From Luteolibacter sp. SL250 (lineage in GTDB: Bacteria > Verrucomicrobiota > Verrucomicrobiia > Verrucomicrobiales > Akkermansiaceae): a stretch of 64,000 bases of DNA. A program made the translations under genes and the position numbers. Shown in pieces: positions 16,481-26,800 of the stretch. The notes beneath the pieces are model-generated. The model did not search any database. It was not told the DNA's origin and was given only the letters and a program-made list of their open reading frames with translations. The stretch covers positions 2,914,001-2,978,000 of the forward strand of contig NZ_CP113054.1 of NCBI RefSeq assembly GCF_026625605.1, in the 5' to 3' direction. Within the stretch, counting starts at the first letter, position 1. Each line of letters begins with the position of its first letter.

Positions 16481-17442
16481 GTGTGACCTATATCGACGCC
16501 ATCCGCGAAGCCCAGGAAAAGCTCCTGCGCGAAGATGACCGTGTTTTCCTCTACGGCCAGGACATCGCCACTTTCGGTGGAGCGTTCAAGGCGACCAAGG
16601 GACTCGCAGAAGCCTTTCCGAACCGGGTGTTCGACGCCCCTATCTCGGAAGACGCCATGATCGGCATGGCCGTGGGCGCCGCCATCGAAGGCATGCGCCC
16701 CATCGTGGAGATGCAGTTCGCGGATTTCTCCTCGATCGCGTTCAACCAGATCGTCAACCAGGCGGCCACCCATTTCTACCGGACCGGCATGCCCATCCCC
16801 CTCACGGTGCGGCTGCCCTCCGGCGGCACCCCCGGCTCTGGTCCTTTCCACAGCCAGAGCATGGAGGGCATCTATGCCCAGTATCCGGGTTTGGTGGTGC
16901 TGACCCCGGCGACCGTCTCCGACGCCTACCACATGCTGCTGGACGGCGTCGCACTGGATGATCCGGTCATCTATTGCGAGCACAAGTTCCTCTACCGCTG
17001 GCTGAAGGCGAAGTCCATCAACGGCGACCACCTGCCCATCGGCCAGGCCCGCATCACCCGTCCAGGCAAGCACGCGACGGTGGTTGCCTACAGCGCGATG
17101 GTCCACGAAGCGGTCCGCGCCGCCGACCGGCTGGCACAGGACGGCTGGGAGATCGAAGTGGTGGACCTCCGTTCGATCAAGCCGCTCGACATCGACACCG
17201 TCCTCGCCTCCGTCGCCCGCACAGGCCGTTTGTTGGCCGTCGGTGAGGCGTTCCCGTGGGGCGGTGTCACCGCGGAAGTGGTGTCCCGTGTCACCGAGGA
17301 GGGCTTCCACTTGCTGGACGCGCCGCCACAGCGGCTGAATGCCCGCGACACTCCGGTCCCCTACCATCCCAAGCTCTGGGCGGCCCACCGCCCCACCCCG
17401 GAGTCCATCTGCGATGCCCTGCGGAAGCTTCTCTCTTTCTAG
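16477..17442 (+). CDS. pdhB: Pyruvate dehydrogenase E1 component, beta subunit
   Basis: A 321-residue transketolase-like beta subunit. GQDIATFGGAFKATKGLAE, FDAPISEDAMIGMAVGAAIEGMRPIVEM and FADFSSIAFNQIVNQAA are the standard TPP-contact and interface motifs, and SGGTPGSGPFHSQSMEG is the conserved phosphate-side loop. The C-terminal domain (VVDLRSIKPLDIDTVL) binds E2. Translation starts at GTG 16477, overlapping the alpha stop by four bases. It forms E1 with the preceding product. Confidence 0.93.
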   Translation: MSVTYIDAIREAQEKLLREDDRVFLYGQDIATFGGAFKATKGLAEAFPNRVFDAPISEDAMIGMAVGAAIEGMRPIVEMQFADFSSIAFNQIVNQAATHFYRTGMPIPLTVRLPSGGTPGSGPFHSQSMEGIYAQYPGLVVLTPATVSDAYHMLLDGVALDDPVIYCEHKFLYRWLKAKSINGDHLPIGQARITRPGKHATVVAYSAMVHEAVRAADRLAQDGWEIEVVDLRSIKPLDIDTVLASVARTGRLLAVGEAFPWGGVTAEVVSRVTEEGFHLLDAPPQRLNARDTPVPYHPKLWAAHRPTPESICDALRKLLSF

Positions 17443-17494
17443 TTCCAACTCTCCTGGACACTGAATTTCCGAAAAACCAGTCAACTTTCCTGAC

Positions 17495-18724
17495 ATGCCC
17501 ACCGTTCCCATCCTCATGCCGCAGCTCGGCGAATCGATCGCCGAGGCGACCATCATTCGCCTCGGAGTCGCCGTCGGCGATGCCGTCCGGACCGACCAGG
17601 AGATCATCGAGGTGGAGACAAACAAGGCGGTCATGGGAGTCACCACCCTCTGCGACGGCATCGTATCCGAGATCCGCGCACTGGAAGGTGAATCCTATTC
17701 CGTCGGCACCGTACTGGGCCTGCTGGAAGTGACGGAGGAGGAAATCGCCCGCACCGGCGTGGATACACTGGAGTCCTTGGAATCGAAGCGGAACGTGAAT
17801 GTCCCGACCCAGAAGGGCGAGGCTAACCTCCACTTCGCACTCGATGATGACGCCTATGAAGAGGCACCGCCCGTGGTTCCAAGTGTAAAGGGCCTGCCAG
17901 TCCCCACCGGCGTCATGGGAGCGCACTACATCTCTCCCCGCATGCGCGCCCGCATGGATGACATGGGCCTGCGTGAGGCGGACATCTCCGCCGTTGCCGG
18001 TACCGGAAATGGCGGCCGGGTGACCGTGGAGGACCTTGAGCGGTTCCTGGACTATCTGGAAGACTGGCCGAGCAGCACCGCCTCCCCCATGCGTCTTGCC
18101 GTGGCGGATGCCATGCGGCGTAGCTGGACCCGCCCTCTTGCCACGGTCGGCCTGCCCGTCCTGCTGGACCGCGTGCTGGACCACCGCCGGGCACAGAACC
18201 CGAAGCCCGGCCTCACCCTTTACCTCCTCCGTGCCTTTGCCCTCGCATTGACCGAGCAGCCGGCGACCGCAGGCTACCTGATCGGAGAAAAGATCGTTCA
18301 TCCGCGTTCCTTCGACATCGGTGTGGCCGTCCAGGTTGATGACGGGGTGGTGGTTCCGACCGTCCGCAAAGTGGACCAACTCCGCCTATCCGACCTCATC
18401 GCCACCTATGATGATCTGGTGGACCGCGCCCGCCGCCGCCGTCTCACGGAGGCGGATACCCGTGGTGGCATCGCAACGGTGACGAATTTCGGCACCTTCG
18501 GCCTCACGTCCGGGACCCCCATTCCGCTGCCGAATGAAACGCTCATCCTCGGCATCGGTGCCGGGGTGAAGAAGCCCGTATGGAGCAACCAGGTGGAGGC
18601 ATTCCTCCCGGCCACGCAGGCGGATCTTTTCCTGACCTTCGACCACCGGGTGGTCGACGGTGGGGGTGCGGGATTCCTGCTCAACCGCGTGGCGGAACTC
18701 CTCCAGCATCCGGAAGCCCTCTGA
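17495..18724 (+). CDS. pdhC: Dihydrolipoamide acyltransferase (E2) of the pyruvate dehydrogenase complex
   Basis: A 409-residue E2 with one lipoyl domain (residues 1-77; lipoyl lysine Lys44 in ETNKAVMGV), a linker, a peripheral-subunit-binding domain (ISPRMRARMDDMGL ... GRVTVEDLERFL, about 147-185) and the catalytic core with FDHRVVDGG near residue 382-390 (His384 general base). It accepts the acyl group from E1 and transfers it to CoA. No E3 dihydrolipoamide dehydrogenase gene follows, so E3 must be encoded elsewhere. It lies 52 bases after E1 beta and 13 before rex. Confidence 0.92.
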   Translation: MPTVPILMPQLGESIAEATIIRLGVAVGDAVRTDQEIIEVETNKAVMGVTTLCDGIVSEIRALEGESYSVGTVLGLLEVTEEEIARTGVDTLESLESKRNVNVPTQKGEANLHFALDDDAYEEAPPVVPSVKGLPVPTGVMGAHYISPRMRARMDDMGLREADISAVAGTGNGGRVTVEDLERFLDYLEDWPSSTASPMRLAVADAMRRSWTRPLATVGLPVLLDRVLDHRRAQNPKPGLTLYLLRAFALALTEQPATAGYLIGEKIVHPRSFDIGVAVQVDDGVVVPTVRKVDQLRLSDLIATYDDLVDRARRRRLTEADTRGGIATVTNFGTFGLTSGTPIPLPNETLILGIGAGVKKPVWSNQVEAFLPATQADLFLTFDHRVVDGGGAGFLLNRVAELLQHPEAL

Positions 18725-18737
18725 CCCTCCAGAAGCC

Positions 18738-19376
18738 GTGGACCAGCCGGACAAAATCGGAAAGATCGACATCCCCAAAAAGGCCATCTACCGCCTTTCG
18801 ATCTACAACCGTTGTCTCCAGAAGCTGCGGGCCAATGGTGTGGAAACGGTATCATCGACCACCCTTGCCCGTGCCGCCGGGGTCAAGCCCGCCCAGTTGA
18901 GGAAGGATCTGGCCTATTTCGGCCAGTTCGGCACCCGTGGACTGGGCTATCCGGTGGAGATCCTCTCCACCATCATCCGTGAAACCCTGGGCCGGGAGCA
19001 TCTTCAGCCCGTGATCCTTGTCGGCGCGGGTAATCTGGGTTCCGCATTGCTGCGTTACCAAGGATTCGGAAGGGAAGGATTCGAAGTCATCGCCGCGTTC
19101 GACACCCACCCTGACAGTGCCGTGGCCCGTGGCGTCGGAATTCCGGTGCATCCTCCCACGGAGCTGGAGGATTTCATCCAGAAGCACGGTGTGAAGCTCT
19201 CCATCCTCTGCGTTCCCGTGGAGTCCGCCCAATCCGTGGCCAACCGTCTGGTGGCCGCCGGAATCCAGGGAATCCTCAATTTCTCGCCCATCGTCCTTGA
19301 AGTGGCACCGGATGTGACCGTCAATAACGTCGATCTGGCCTTGGAACTGGAGCACCTCGGCTACTTCATCCGGTAA
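18738..19376 (+). CDS. rex: Redox-sensing transcriptional repressor Rex
   Basis: A 212-residue NADH-sensing repressor. The N-terminal winged helix spans residues ~12-75 (IPKKAIYRLSIYNRCLQKL, then GVKPAQLRKDLAYFGQFGTRG, which contains the recognition helix), followed by a Rossmann NAD(H)-binding domain with VGAGNLGSALL (95-105), and a C-terminal swapped helix. Start GTG 18738 is the only reasonable one: the next ATG upstream lies inside E2. Rex represses fermentation and respiratory genes when NAD+ is high and leaves DNA when NADH rises. Its position behind the PDH operon suggests co-expression with, and maybe control of, an NADH-producing complex. Confidence 0.95.
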   Translation: MDQPDKIGKIDIPKKAIYRLSIYNRCLQKLRANGVETVSSTTLARAAGVKPAQLRKDLAYFGQFGTRGLGYPVEILSTIIRETLGREHLQPVILVGAGNLGSALLRYQGFGREGFEVIAAFDTHPDSAVARGVGIPVHPPTELEDFIQKHGVKLSILCVPVESAQSVANRLVAAGIQGILNFSPIVLEVAPDVTVNNVDLALELEHLGYFIR

Positions 19377-19377
19377 A

Positions 19378-19983
19378 ATGAGCGGTTTTTCTGAAAATGC
19401 CCCTAAACTTTCCGCCCTCCCGGACGTTGATCCAGTAGACGGGGCGCAAACCGCCGCTCCGGATCCACCGATGACCGAAACGCGGGAACAGTTTGTCGAG
19501 AAGGCACTCGCCGAATTCGAATCCCCGTTGATCGGCTATGCGGTGACCATCCTGCACGACCTCGACCGGGCCCGGGACGTGGTCCAGGACACCTTCATCC
19601 GCCTGTGCCAGCAAGAACCCAACAAGATCCGTGAAAGCCTCAAGACCTGGCTGTTCACCGTATGCCGCAACCGTGCCTTCGACATCCTCCGGAAAGAAAA
19701 GCGGGTCCAGCCGCTTGACGAAGTCCAGTGGAAGCGTGTCGCGGGCCCCGAACTCGCGCCCGATGAACAGGCTGCCCACGACGAGCGCATCTCCCAGGTC
19801 ATGAAATCCCTCGACCGGCTTTCCGCCAACCAACGCGAAGTCATCCTCCTCAAGTTCCAACAAGGTCTCAGCTATCAGGAGATCGTCGAAGTCACCGGCC
19901 TCACTTCCGGCAACATCGGCTTTCTCATCCATACCGGCCTGAAACGCCTCCGTGAATCCCTCCCCGCGGACTTCCGCGGCTAA
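19378..19983 (+). CDS. RNA polymerase ECF sigma factor
   Basis: A 201-residue ECF sigma factor. Region 2: EKALAEFESPLIGYAVTILHDLDRARDVVQDTFIRLCQQ with SLKTWLFTVCRNRAFDILR; region 4: LDRLSANQREVILLKFQQGLSYQEIVEVTGLTSGNIGFLIHTGLKRLR as helix-turn-helix. The first ~30 residues are a low-complexity extension, and an ATG at 19471 is a possible later start. It begins one base after the rex stop, and the next gene is an anti-sigma-like membrane protein; this is a classical ECF/anti-sigma pair. Confidence 0.9.
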   Translation: MSGFSENAPKLSALPDVDPVDGAQTAAPDPPMTETREQFVEKALAEFESPLIGYAVTILHDLDRARDVVQDTFIRLCQQEPNKIRESLKTWLFTVCRNRAFDILRKEKRVQPLDEVQWKRVAGPELAPDEQAAHDERISQVMKSLDRLSANQREVILLKFQQGLSYQEIVEVTGLTSGNIGFLIHTGLKRLRESLPADFRG

Positions 19984-19997
19984 CGCCACGTCCTCCC

Positions 19998-21386
19998 ATG
20001 AAACTCCACCCTGACGATCCCCGCATCACCGCCTATGTTCTGGGCGAGCTGACGCCGGAAGATGCTGCGGCCGTGGAAGCCGCCGCGGAGAATGATCCGG
20101 CGGTGAAAGCCGCCATCGAAGAAGCCGGCTCATTTGGCGGGATTCTTTCGGATGCCCTTGTCTCCGAAAAGCCGAAGCTGCGCCCCGCACAGCGGCAGGC
20201 CATCCTGCTCGCCGCCCGGGAACCGGAGAAAATCACCAATTTGGTGAAGATTCCGGACGCCCGCCCCAACCGCAGGTCATGGATTGTGAGCCTCGCCGCA
20301 GCGGCCTTGCTGTTGTTCGCGTTCGTCCTTTTCTCACGGGCACCGGTGTTTTCGCCGAAACTGGCGGATCGAGATGTGACCCGTCCGCCGCGCCCGACGA
20401 CCGTTCCTTCACCGACCGCCGCCGAAGGGGAGGAGGAATGGAGAACCATCCCGATCAACATCGCGATGCTGCCGGCTCCCGGACCAGTGGATGCCAGCCA
20501 GGTCGGGCGTACCTTTGCTGGTGCCGCCGCGCCAGCCTCCACCATTTCCAGGCTGGCCGCCGCACGCGATGAAGCCATCGCCCGGGCCGGTTCGAAGTTC
20601 TACGATGAGGCGGCTGACAGCCTGAAGGACAAGCCCGTGCCGGCCGATGATGAACTGCCCCCGCTTTCCCGCCGGGGATCCGTCGCGGCGGCCGCCAGTC
20701 CGCAGATGCGACTGCCAATCCGGGCGGGCAGCGCGAGCATGATCTGGGTCACGGAATCGATCCGCAAGGAACACAAGAAGCCACCGGTGAATGCAATCCG
20801 GGTTGAGGAAATCCTCAATCACTACCCACTCCGTCCGGCGGGTGCCGCTTCTGTCGCCCAAGGGGTCACGCTTTCCACCGAAGCCCTGCCCTGCCCATGG
20901 AAACCTTCGGCCAGCCTTCTTATCATCGCTTTCCGGGGTGCCAATGACGGTGACCGCCAGATCCAGGCGAACTTCAAGGCGGATCCGTCCACGGTCGCAC
21001 GCTACAGGCTGCTGGGCTATTCGCCCGTGGCCGGCATCCCGGACGGCTCCCTGCCGACCCTGCTTCCCGCGAAGGCCCTCACCTTGGTCGCCATCGAAAT
21101 CGAGCCCACAGGTTCGTCAACGGACTTCGGGACGGTGGAATGGAGCGTGAACGAGAAACCGGCCCCGCCCATCGCCCTTTCCCGGAAGCCGGATGCGGAG
21201 CCGTCCGACGACGCCCGCTTCGCTTCCCTGCTGTGCACCTACGCGCAGTGGCTGGCGGGTGACGACCAGGCGGGGATGATTGACAGCGAGGTCGTCGCCG
21301 CGCTGGCCCGTGAAATGGCTTCGGACAATCTACCTCCGGATCGCTATGATCTGCTGAATCTCATCGACCAGACGCTGAATCTCTGA
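19998..21386 (+). CDS. Anti-sigma-like membrane protein with YfbK N- and C-flanking domains, VWA domain absent
   Basis: A 462-residue protein. Residues 1-45 (DPRITAYVLGELTPEDAAAVEAAAENDP) resemble the N-terminus of zinc-free anti-sigma factors; a transmembrane helix lies at ~94-112; residues 113-240 are low-complexity. ESIRKEHKKPPVNAIRVEEILNHYPL (~253-278) matches the N-terminal domain that precedes the VWA domain of YfbK proteins, and QIQANFKADPSTVARYRLLGY (~321-341) with the EIEPTG strand matches the domain after it (DUF3520). In normal YfbK about 200 residues of VWA lie between; here there are about ten. It follows an ECF sigma gene by 14 bases and probably controls it from the inner membrane. 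Confidence 0.78.
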   Translation: MKLHPDDPRITAYVLGELTPEDAAAVEAAAENDPAVKAAIEEAGSFGGILSDALVSEKPKLRPAQRQAILLAAREPEKITNLVKIPDARPNRRSWIVSLAAAALLLFAFVLFSRAPVFSPKLADRDVTRPPRPTTVPSPTAAEGEEEWRTIPINIAMLPAPGPVDASQVGRTFAGAAAPASTISRLAAARDEAIARAGSKFYDEAADSLKDKPVPADDELPPLSRRGSVAAAASPQMRLPIRAGSASMIWVTESIRKEHKKPPVNAIRVEEILNHYPLRPAGAASVAQGVTLSTEALPCPWKPSASLLIIAFRGANDGDRQIQANFKADPSTVARYRLLGYSPVAGIPDGSLPTLLPAKALTLVAIEIEPTGSSTDFGTVEWSVNEKPAPPIALSRKPDAEPSDDARFASLLCTYAQWLAGDDQAGMIDSEVVAALAREMASDNLPPDRYDLLNLIDQTLNL

Positions 21387-21427
21387 GAGACCCGTCTCCA
21401 CCGGTGGTAGTCCGCCTGCTTGTGGGT

Positions 21428-22306
21428 ATGTCACGATTCTTCATCATCCTTTCCGCGTTGCTGCTGCCCCTGGCGGGTTGCAAGGAAGCAGCCCCCAAAC
21501 CCCAGGCGACCGTCGCGTATGATGAACGCGAGGGAAGGAATCTGGAGATGGATGTGTATCTGCCATCCGCTCCCGCCGCCGGACTCCGGCCCGCCGTGCT
21601 GCTCGTCCATGGCGGGGGCTGGTCGGCCGGTCATCGCCGGGATTTCTCATGGATCGGCCAATGGCTGGCCACCCGGGGATACGTCGCCTTTTCAACCAGC
21701 TACCGGCTCGTGACGAAGGACGGGAACCACTGGCCGGCGCAGTTGGATGACGTGCAGCGGTCGGTCCGTTGGATCCGCGCCCATGCAGCGGACTACCAGA
21801 TCGACCCCGCCAGGATCGGCGCGCTGGGCGCCTCCGCCGGCGGGCATCTGGTGGCATGCCTCGGAATGCTCGATACACGGGACAACTCGGAGGCCGCACT
21901 GGCGGCCCACTCCAGCCGCGTGGCATGTGTGGTGGACCTCTGCGGTCCGACGGATCTCACCGAGGACATGCGGAAGAAGGTTCCCAAGGGCGAGTGGTGC
22001 AACGGGATCATTGACGCCCTGTTGGGAAACACGCAGCGTGAAGGTGCCCGCGAAGCCTCGCCCTTATACCTCGTGGACGGAAAATCCGCACCTTTTCTCA
22101 TTTTCCATGGTTCAAAGGATGACATCGTGCCGATCGATCAATCCGAACGTCTCGAAACAGCGCTCAAAGCCGCCGGAGTGGAGGTCGAACTCGTCACGAT
22201 GGACAGCGGTCACAACTTTGCCAATGCCACCCAGATCCAGGAATTCATGAAGCGCACCGAAAAGTTCCTGCAAACCCATCTCAAACCCATCTCTCCGTCA
22301 CCATGA
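21428..22306 (+). CDS. Alpha/beta hydrolase lipoprotein (BD-FAE-type esterase)
   Basis: A 292-residue alpha/beta hydrolase with a lipoprotein signal peptide (lipobox LAGC, Cys18), so it acts at the periplasmic or outer-membrane face. VHGGGW (59-64) is the oxyanion motif, GASAGG holds nucleophile Ser135, and HGSKDDIVP plus DSGHNF supply the aspartate and histidine. The family contains acetyl xylan/feruloyl-type esterases that deacylate polysaccharides. ATG 21428 is preferred because the lipobox then falls at the normal distance; an in-frame GTG lies at 21404. Its TGA overlaps the ATG of the sulfatase. Confidence 0.88.
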   Translation: MSRFFIILSALLLPLAGCKEAAPKPQATVAYDEREGRNLEMDVYLPSAPAAGLRPAVLLVHGGGWSAGHRRDFSWIGQWLATRGYVAFSTSYRLVTKDGNHWPAQLDDVQRSVRWIRAHAADYQIDPARIGALGASAGGHLVACLGMLDTRDNSEAALAAHSSRVACVVDLCGPTDLTEDMRKKVPKGEWCNGIIDALLGNTQREGAREASPLYLVDGKSAPFLIFHGSKDDIVPIDQSERLETALKAAGVEVELVTMDSGHNFANATQIQEFMKRTEKFLQTHLKPISPSP

Positions 22307-23775
22307 GAGCCCTGCTTTCGTTTCTGCTGCTTTCGCTCCTTCCTGCCGCCGCCGCTCCGCGCAACATCGTACTCATCGTCACCGACGACCAGAGTCCGGA
22401 CCTCGGCTGTTATGCGAATCCCGTGCTGAAAACACCGGCGCTCGATGCGCTGGCGGTGGATTCCACCCGGTTCACCAATGCCTTCGCCACCACGGCCAGT
22501 TGCTCCGCCAGCCGGTCCGTCATCCTTTCCGGCCTGCACAACCATGCCAACGGCCAATACGGATTGGCGCACGGCCCGCACAAGGCGGAGTCGCACCCCA
22601 GCGTCGGCGCGGTGTCATTGCCGAACCAGCTCAACCAACTGGGCTACCGCACGGCCGTCGCCGGGAAATACCATGTCGCCCCGCGTTCGGCGTTCGATTT
22701 CCAGGAATTCATCCCCGGCGGACGCAACACGGTGAAGATGGCGGAAGACTCCGCCGCGTTCATCACGAAGGACGAGGCGCAGCCCTTCTTCCTCTACTTC
22801 TGCCCGGTGGATCCCCACCGCAGCGGAGACTTCGATGAAGCATCCGAGTGGCGGCCGAATCTGTTCGGGAACAAGAAGAACCGTGGCGGATATCCGGGCG
22901 TCAACGAGGTGTTCTATGATCCGGCGGAAGTCATCGTCCCTCCCTTCCTGCCTGATGTGCCCTCCGCGCGCGCGGAAATCGCCCAGTATTACCAGTCCAT
23001 CTCACGCATCGACCAAGGAGTGGCGCGCCTGATCGCCATTCTCAAGGAAGCCGGTCGATGGGAGGACACCCTGATTGTCTACACTTCGGACCACGGGATG
23101 CCCTTCCCCGGTGCGAAGACCACCGTCTATGATGCGGGCCTGCGGGTCCCCTTCATCGTGAGAAATCCCTATCAGGAGAAGCGGGGCTCCGTCAGCAAGG
23201 CGATGATCACCCACGCGGACATCACTCCTTCGCTGCTGGATTTCGCAGGTGGGTATGACACGGCGTCCCATGGTCCCAGGAAGGCGTCAGCGGTGGCGCA
23301 AACGCCGAAGCATGAAAATGCGGGACCTGCCTTCAAGAACTACCATGGCCGTTCCTGGCTGCCGGTGCTGGCGGAGGAAAATCCCGCCGGATGGAATCAC
23401 AGCGCGGCCTCCCATTCCTGGCATGAAGTGACGATGTACTACCCCATGCGTTCGTGGCGGGAGGGCCGCTACAAACTGATCTTCAACCTCGCCCACGGAT
23501 CACCCTTTCCCTTCGCCTCGGATCTCTGGACGACTCCGTGCTGGCAGGAAGCGATGAAGAAAGGGCTGGATGCATCCTATGGCGGACGCACCGTGGCCTC
23601 CTACCTGAATCGGCCGCGGTTCGAATTGTACGACATCGAAAACGATCCATGGGAATTCAAGAATCTCGCCGGACTTGCGGAACACGCGGAGCAACTCGAA
23701 TCCCTGAAGGCGAAGATCAAGGACTTCCAGAAGTCCACCGATGATCCATGGTTGTTGAAGTGGGACCGCGAGTGA
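22303..23775 (+). CDS. Type I sulfatase (heparan N-sulfatase-like)
   Basis: A 490-residue exported sulfatase with a signal peptide (residues 1-18). NIVLIVTDDQSPDLGCY binds the calcium ion through paired aspartates; CSASR (67-71) is the C-x-A/P-x-R formylglycine motif whose Cys67 must be oxidised by a formylglycine-generating enzyme, which is not in the window. VAGKYHVAP and YTSDHGMPFPGAKTTVYDAGLRVPFIV are the other active-site loops. Sequence style is that of the N-sulfoglucosamine sulfohydrolase group, but substrate specificity is not assignable here. It overlaps the esterase by four bases (ATGA). Confidence 0.92.
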   Translation: MRALLSFLLLSLLPAAAAPRNIVLIVTDDQSPDLGCYANPVLKTPALDALAVDSTRFTNAFATTASCSASRSVILSGLHNHANGQYGLAHGPHKAESHPSVGAVSLPNQLNQLGYRTAVAGKYHVAPRSAFDFQEFIPGGRNTVKMAEDSAAFITKDEAQPFFLYFCPVDPHRSGDFDEASEWRPNLFGNKKNRGGYPGVNEVFYDPAEVIVPPFLPDVPSARAEIAQYYQSISRIDQGVARLIAILKEAGRWEDTLIVYTSDHGMPFPGAKTTVYDAGLRVPFIVRNPYQEKRGSVSKAMITHADITPSLLDFAGGYDTASHGPRKASAVAQTPKHENAGPAFKNYHGRSWLPVLAEENPAGWNHSAASHSWHEVTMYYPMRSWREGRYKLIFNLAHGSPFPFASDLWTTPCWQEAMKKGLDASYGGRTVASYLNRPRFELYDIENDPWEFKNLAGLAEHAEQLESLKAKIKDFQKSTDDPWLLKWDRE

Positions 23776-23847
23776 TGATACACCCGCTCCGCCGTCATGG
23801 AGTGGAATGGAGAGAGTTTCAGGGAGTTGGCTTCGTATGAATCCCAG

Positions 23848-26800
23848 ATGCCCCGAGTCCGAACCTTCATCCTCCTCTGTTTTTCCGCCCTGACGGTGGG
23901 ACTGCCCGCCCAAGAAGGAACCGAACCCTTCGATACGGAGAAATCCACCACACGGCCTCTCCCGCCCGCCCAGGCTGCGTCGGAGTGGAAGCTGCCCCCG
24001 GGATTCCGTGCGACCGTTTTTGCGGCGGAGCCTGACATCCGTCAGCCGATCGCCATGTGTCTGGATGACCGGGGGCGCTTGTGGGTGGCGGAGAGTTTCA
24101 TGTATGCGGGTAGCATCGGCGGATACTACGAGAAGAAGCTGCGCGACCGCATCGTGATCCTGGAGGATACGGACCACGACGGTGTGCACGACAAACGGAC
24201 CGTGTTCGCGGAAGGACTCGAACGCCTCACCAGCATCGAGGTCGGTCTGGGCGGTGTATGGGCATTGACCCTGCCCGATCTTGTCTTCATCCCGGACAAG
24301 AACCGGGATGATGTTCCGGACGGTCCCGCCGTCGCTCTCATCGACGGATTCGATGTCAAGAAGTCAGGGCATACCATGGCCAACGGCCTGCGCTGGGGAC
24401 CTGACGGCTGGCTCTATGGGCGGCAGGGCATTCTCGGCCATTCATTGCTGGGAAGGCCGGGCTCACCAACGGAAGCCAGGTTGAAGATGAATGTGGGCAT
24501 CTGGCGCTACCACCCGTCCCGCCAGACGGTCGAAGTGGTTGCGGAAGGAACCACCAATCCGTGGGGAATGGACTGGGATGAGCACGGGGAACTGTTCTTC
24601 ATCAACACGGTCATCGGCCACCTCTGGCATGTCATCCCCGGTGCCCATTACAAGAGGATGTTCGGCGATGACTACAATCCCCATATCTACGGCCAGATCG
24701 ACCAGCATGCCGACCATGTCCATTGGGACACGGCGGAGAAGTGGAGTGAGATCCGAGTGGGGATGAGTGCGGAATCCTCCTCCGCCGGAGGTGGCCACGC
24801 GCACACGGGCCTGATGATCTATCTGGGGGACAACTGGCCGGAGGAATACCGGAATGAGCTGTTCACGATCAACTTTCATGGCCGCCGCCTGAACAGGGAA
24901 CATCTGGAACCTACCGGCAGCGGCTTCACCGGCCGCCACCGCGCCGATCTCGCCTTCTCAGCGGATCCGTGGTTCCGCGGGATCGATCTGCTGTATGGTC
25001 CGGACGGTGGAGTTTTCATCGCCGACTGGTCGGACACCGGGGAATGTCACGATGATGACGGCATCCATCGCCAGTCCGGCAGGATCTACAAGATCACCCA
25101 TGGGATTCCTGCCGTTCCATCCGTGGCAGACGTTGGAACCACGCCGGCGGAGGCGCTGCTTCCCCTGCTCTCCCACCGGAACGAATGGTTCGCGCGCCGG
25201 GCACGTCTCTCACTCCAGCACCGTGCGGGCGCCGGAGAAAGCATGGAGCCGTTGCTTTCCCCCCTCCGCAGCCATCTCCGGGACGGTGCCACCGCCGCAC
25301 TGAAACTCCGGGCGCTGTGGTCGCTCCACGCCATCGGCGGGGCGGACCGCAAGATGCTGATCGATCTGCTTTCCCACCCGGAGCCAGCCGTCCGGATCTG
25401 GTCGATCCGCCTGCTGCTCGACAGTGCCACACCTGCCTCAGGCGATGAGGGAACCATCCGCGCACTGGTCCGGATCGCCGGGACGGAATCATCACCCGCC
25501 GTGCGTCTCGCACTCGCCAGCGCGCTGCAGAGGATCCCGGTAGCACCCCGTGTTGCCATCGCGGCTCCACTGCTGAAGCACGCCGGGGATGTCGCGGACC
25601 ATAATCTTCCGTTGATGCTGTGGTATGGCATTGAGCCTCTCGCAGCAACCGACCGTCGTGCATTGGCCGGTCTGGCAGTCGATTGTGCCATTCCCCTCGT
25701 GCGCAACCATATTGCCAGACGGCTCGCCCTTGATCCGGAGGATCCCGGACAAGCATTCGACAGCCTCATCCGGCATGCTGCGACGGCACCGGACGAGTGG
25801 ACGCTGGACATCCTCGCCGGTCTGTCGAAAGCGCTGGAAGGTGTCCCCTCACCCAAGCCCACCCCAGCGTGGTCCATGCTTTCCTCCGTGATCGGAGAGT
25901 CGGGAAACCCGGATTTGGTCGGTTTCCATCGCTCCCTGGGGGCTTTGTTCAGGGATCCCGCCGCGATTGAGTCCAACCGCGCCCTGACTGTGGACGACAA
26001 CGCGCCTTTGGAAGCCAGAGTCGCCGCGCTGCGCACTCTCAGCAAGATCCGAGACGCCGGTTCATTGGAGGTGGCAAAGAGCCTCATCGGAAAGCCCGGA
26101 CTCCGCCCTGCAGCCGTGGAGCGCCTCGCCATGGAGAGCGATCCAGAGGTTGCCGCTTTGCTTCTCCGTCAGTTGCCCGTCATTCCGGCTTCGGACCGAC
26201 CGGTGATCATCGACGCATTGATCTCCCGTCCGCGATGGGCCGCGCTGCTGGTTGCGGACATCGCCTCAGGAAAGCTCGCCGCGGATTCGCTTTCGCCGTT
26301 CCAGGTCCGACAGATCCGCTCGTTGAAAGCTCCTGAATTGGCCGGGGAGATCACCCGGCTGTGGGGCGGGATGCGGGATGCCAGCAAGGAGAAGATCCAC
26401 GCGGCAAACGTCTGGAAACTCTACCTCACCCCGAAAACGCTGTCGCAGGCGGACAAGAAGAAGGGCAAGGAGATCTACGCCCAATACTGCGGCACCTGCC
26501 ACAAGATGTATGGTGAAGGAGGATCCGTCGGTCCCGAACTGACCGGTGGGGGGCGGGACAATCTGGATTACCTGCTTTCCAACATCCTCGATCCAAGCGA
26601 GGTCGTCGCGAAGGAGAACCAGCTTTCCATCATCACCCTGAAAGACGGCAGGACGTTCAGTGGAATGATCCGTGCCAGCGATGAACGCACGACTTCCCTG
26701 CAGACGCTCACGGAGAAAATCTCCCTGCCCACGGCGGACATCGCAAAGACCGAGACCCTGCCCAACTCCCTGATGCCCGAGGGACTGATCGATGCCATCC

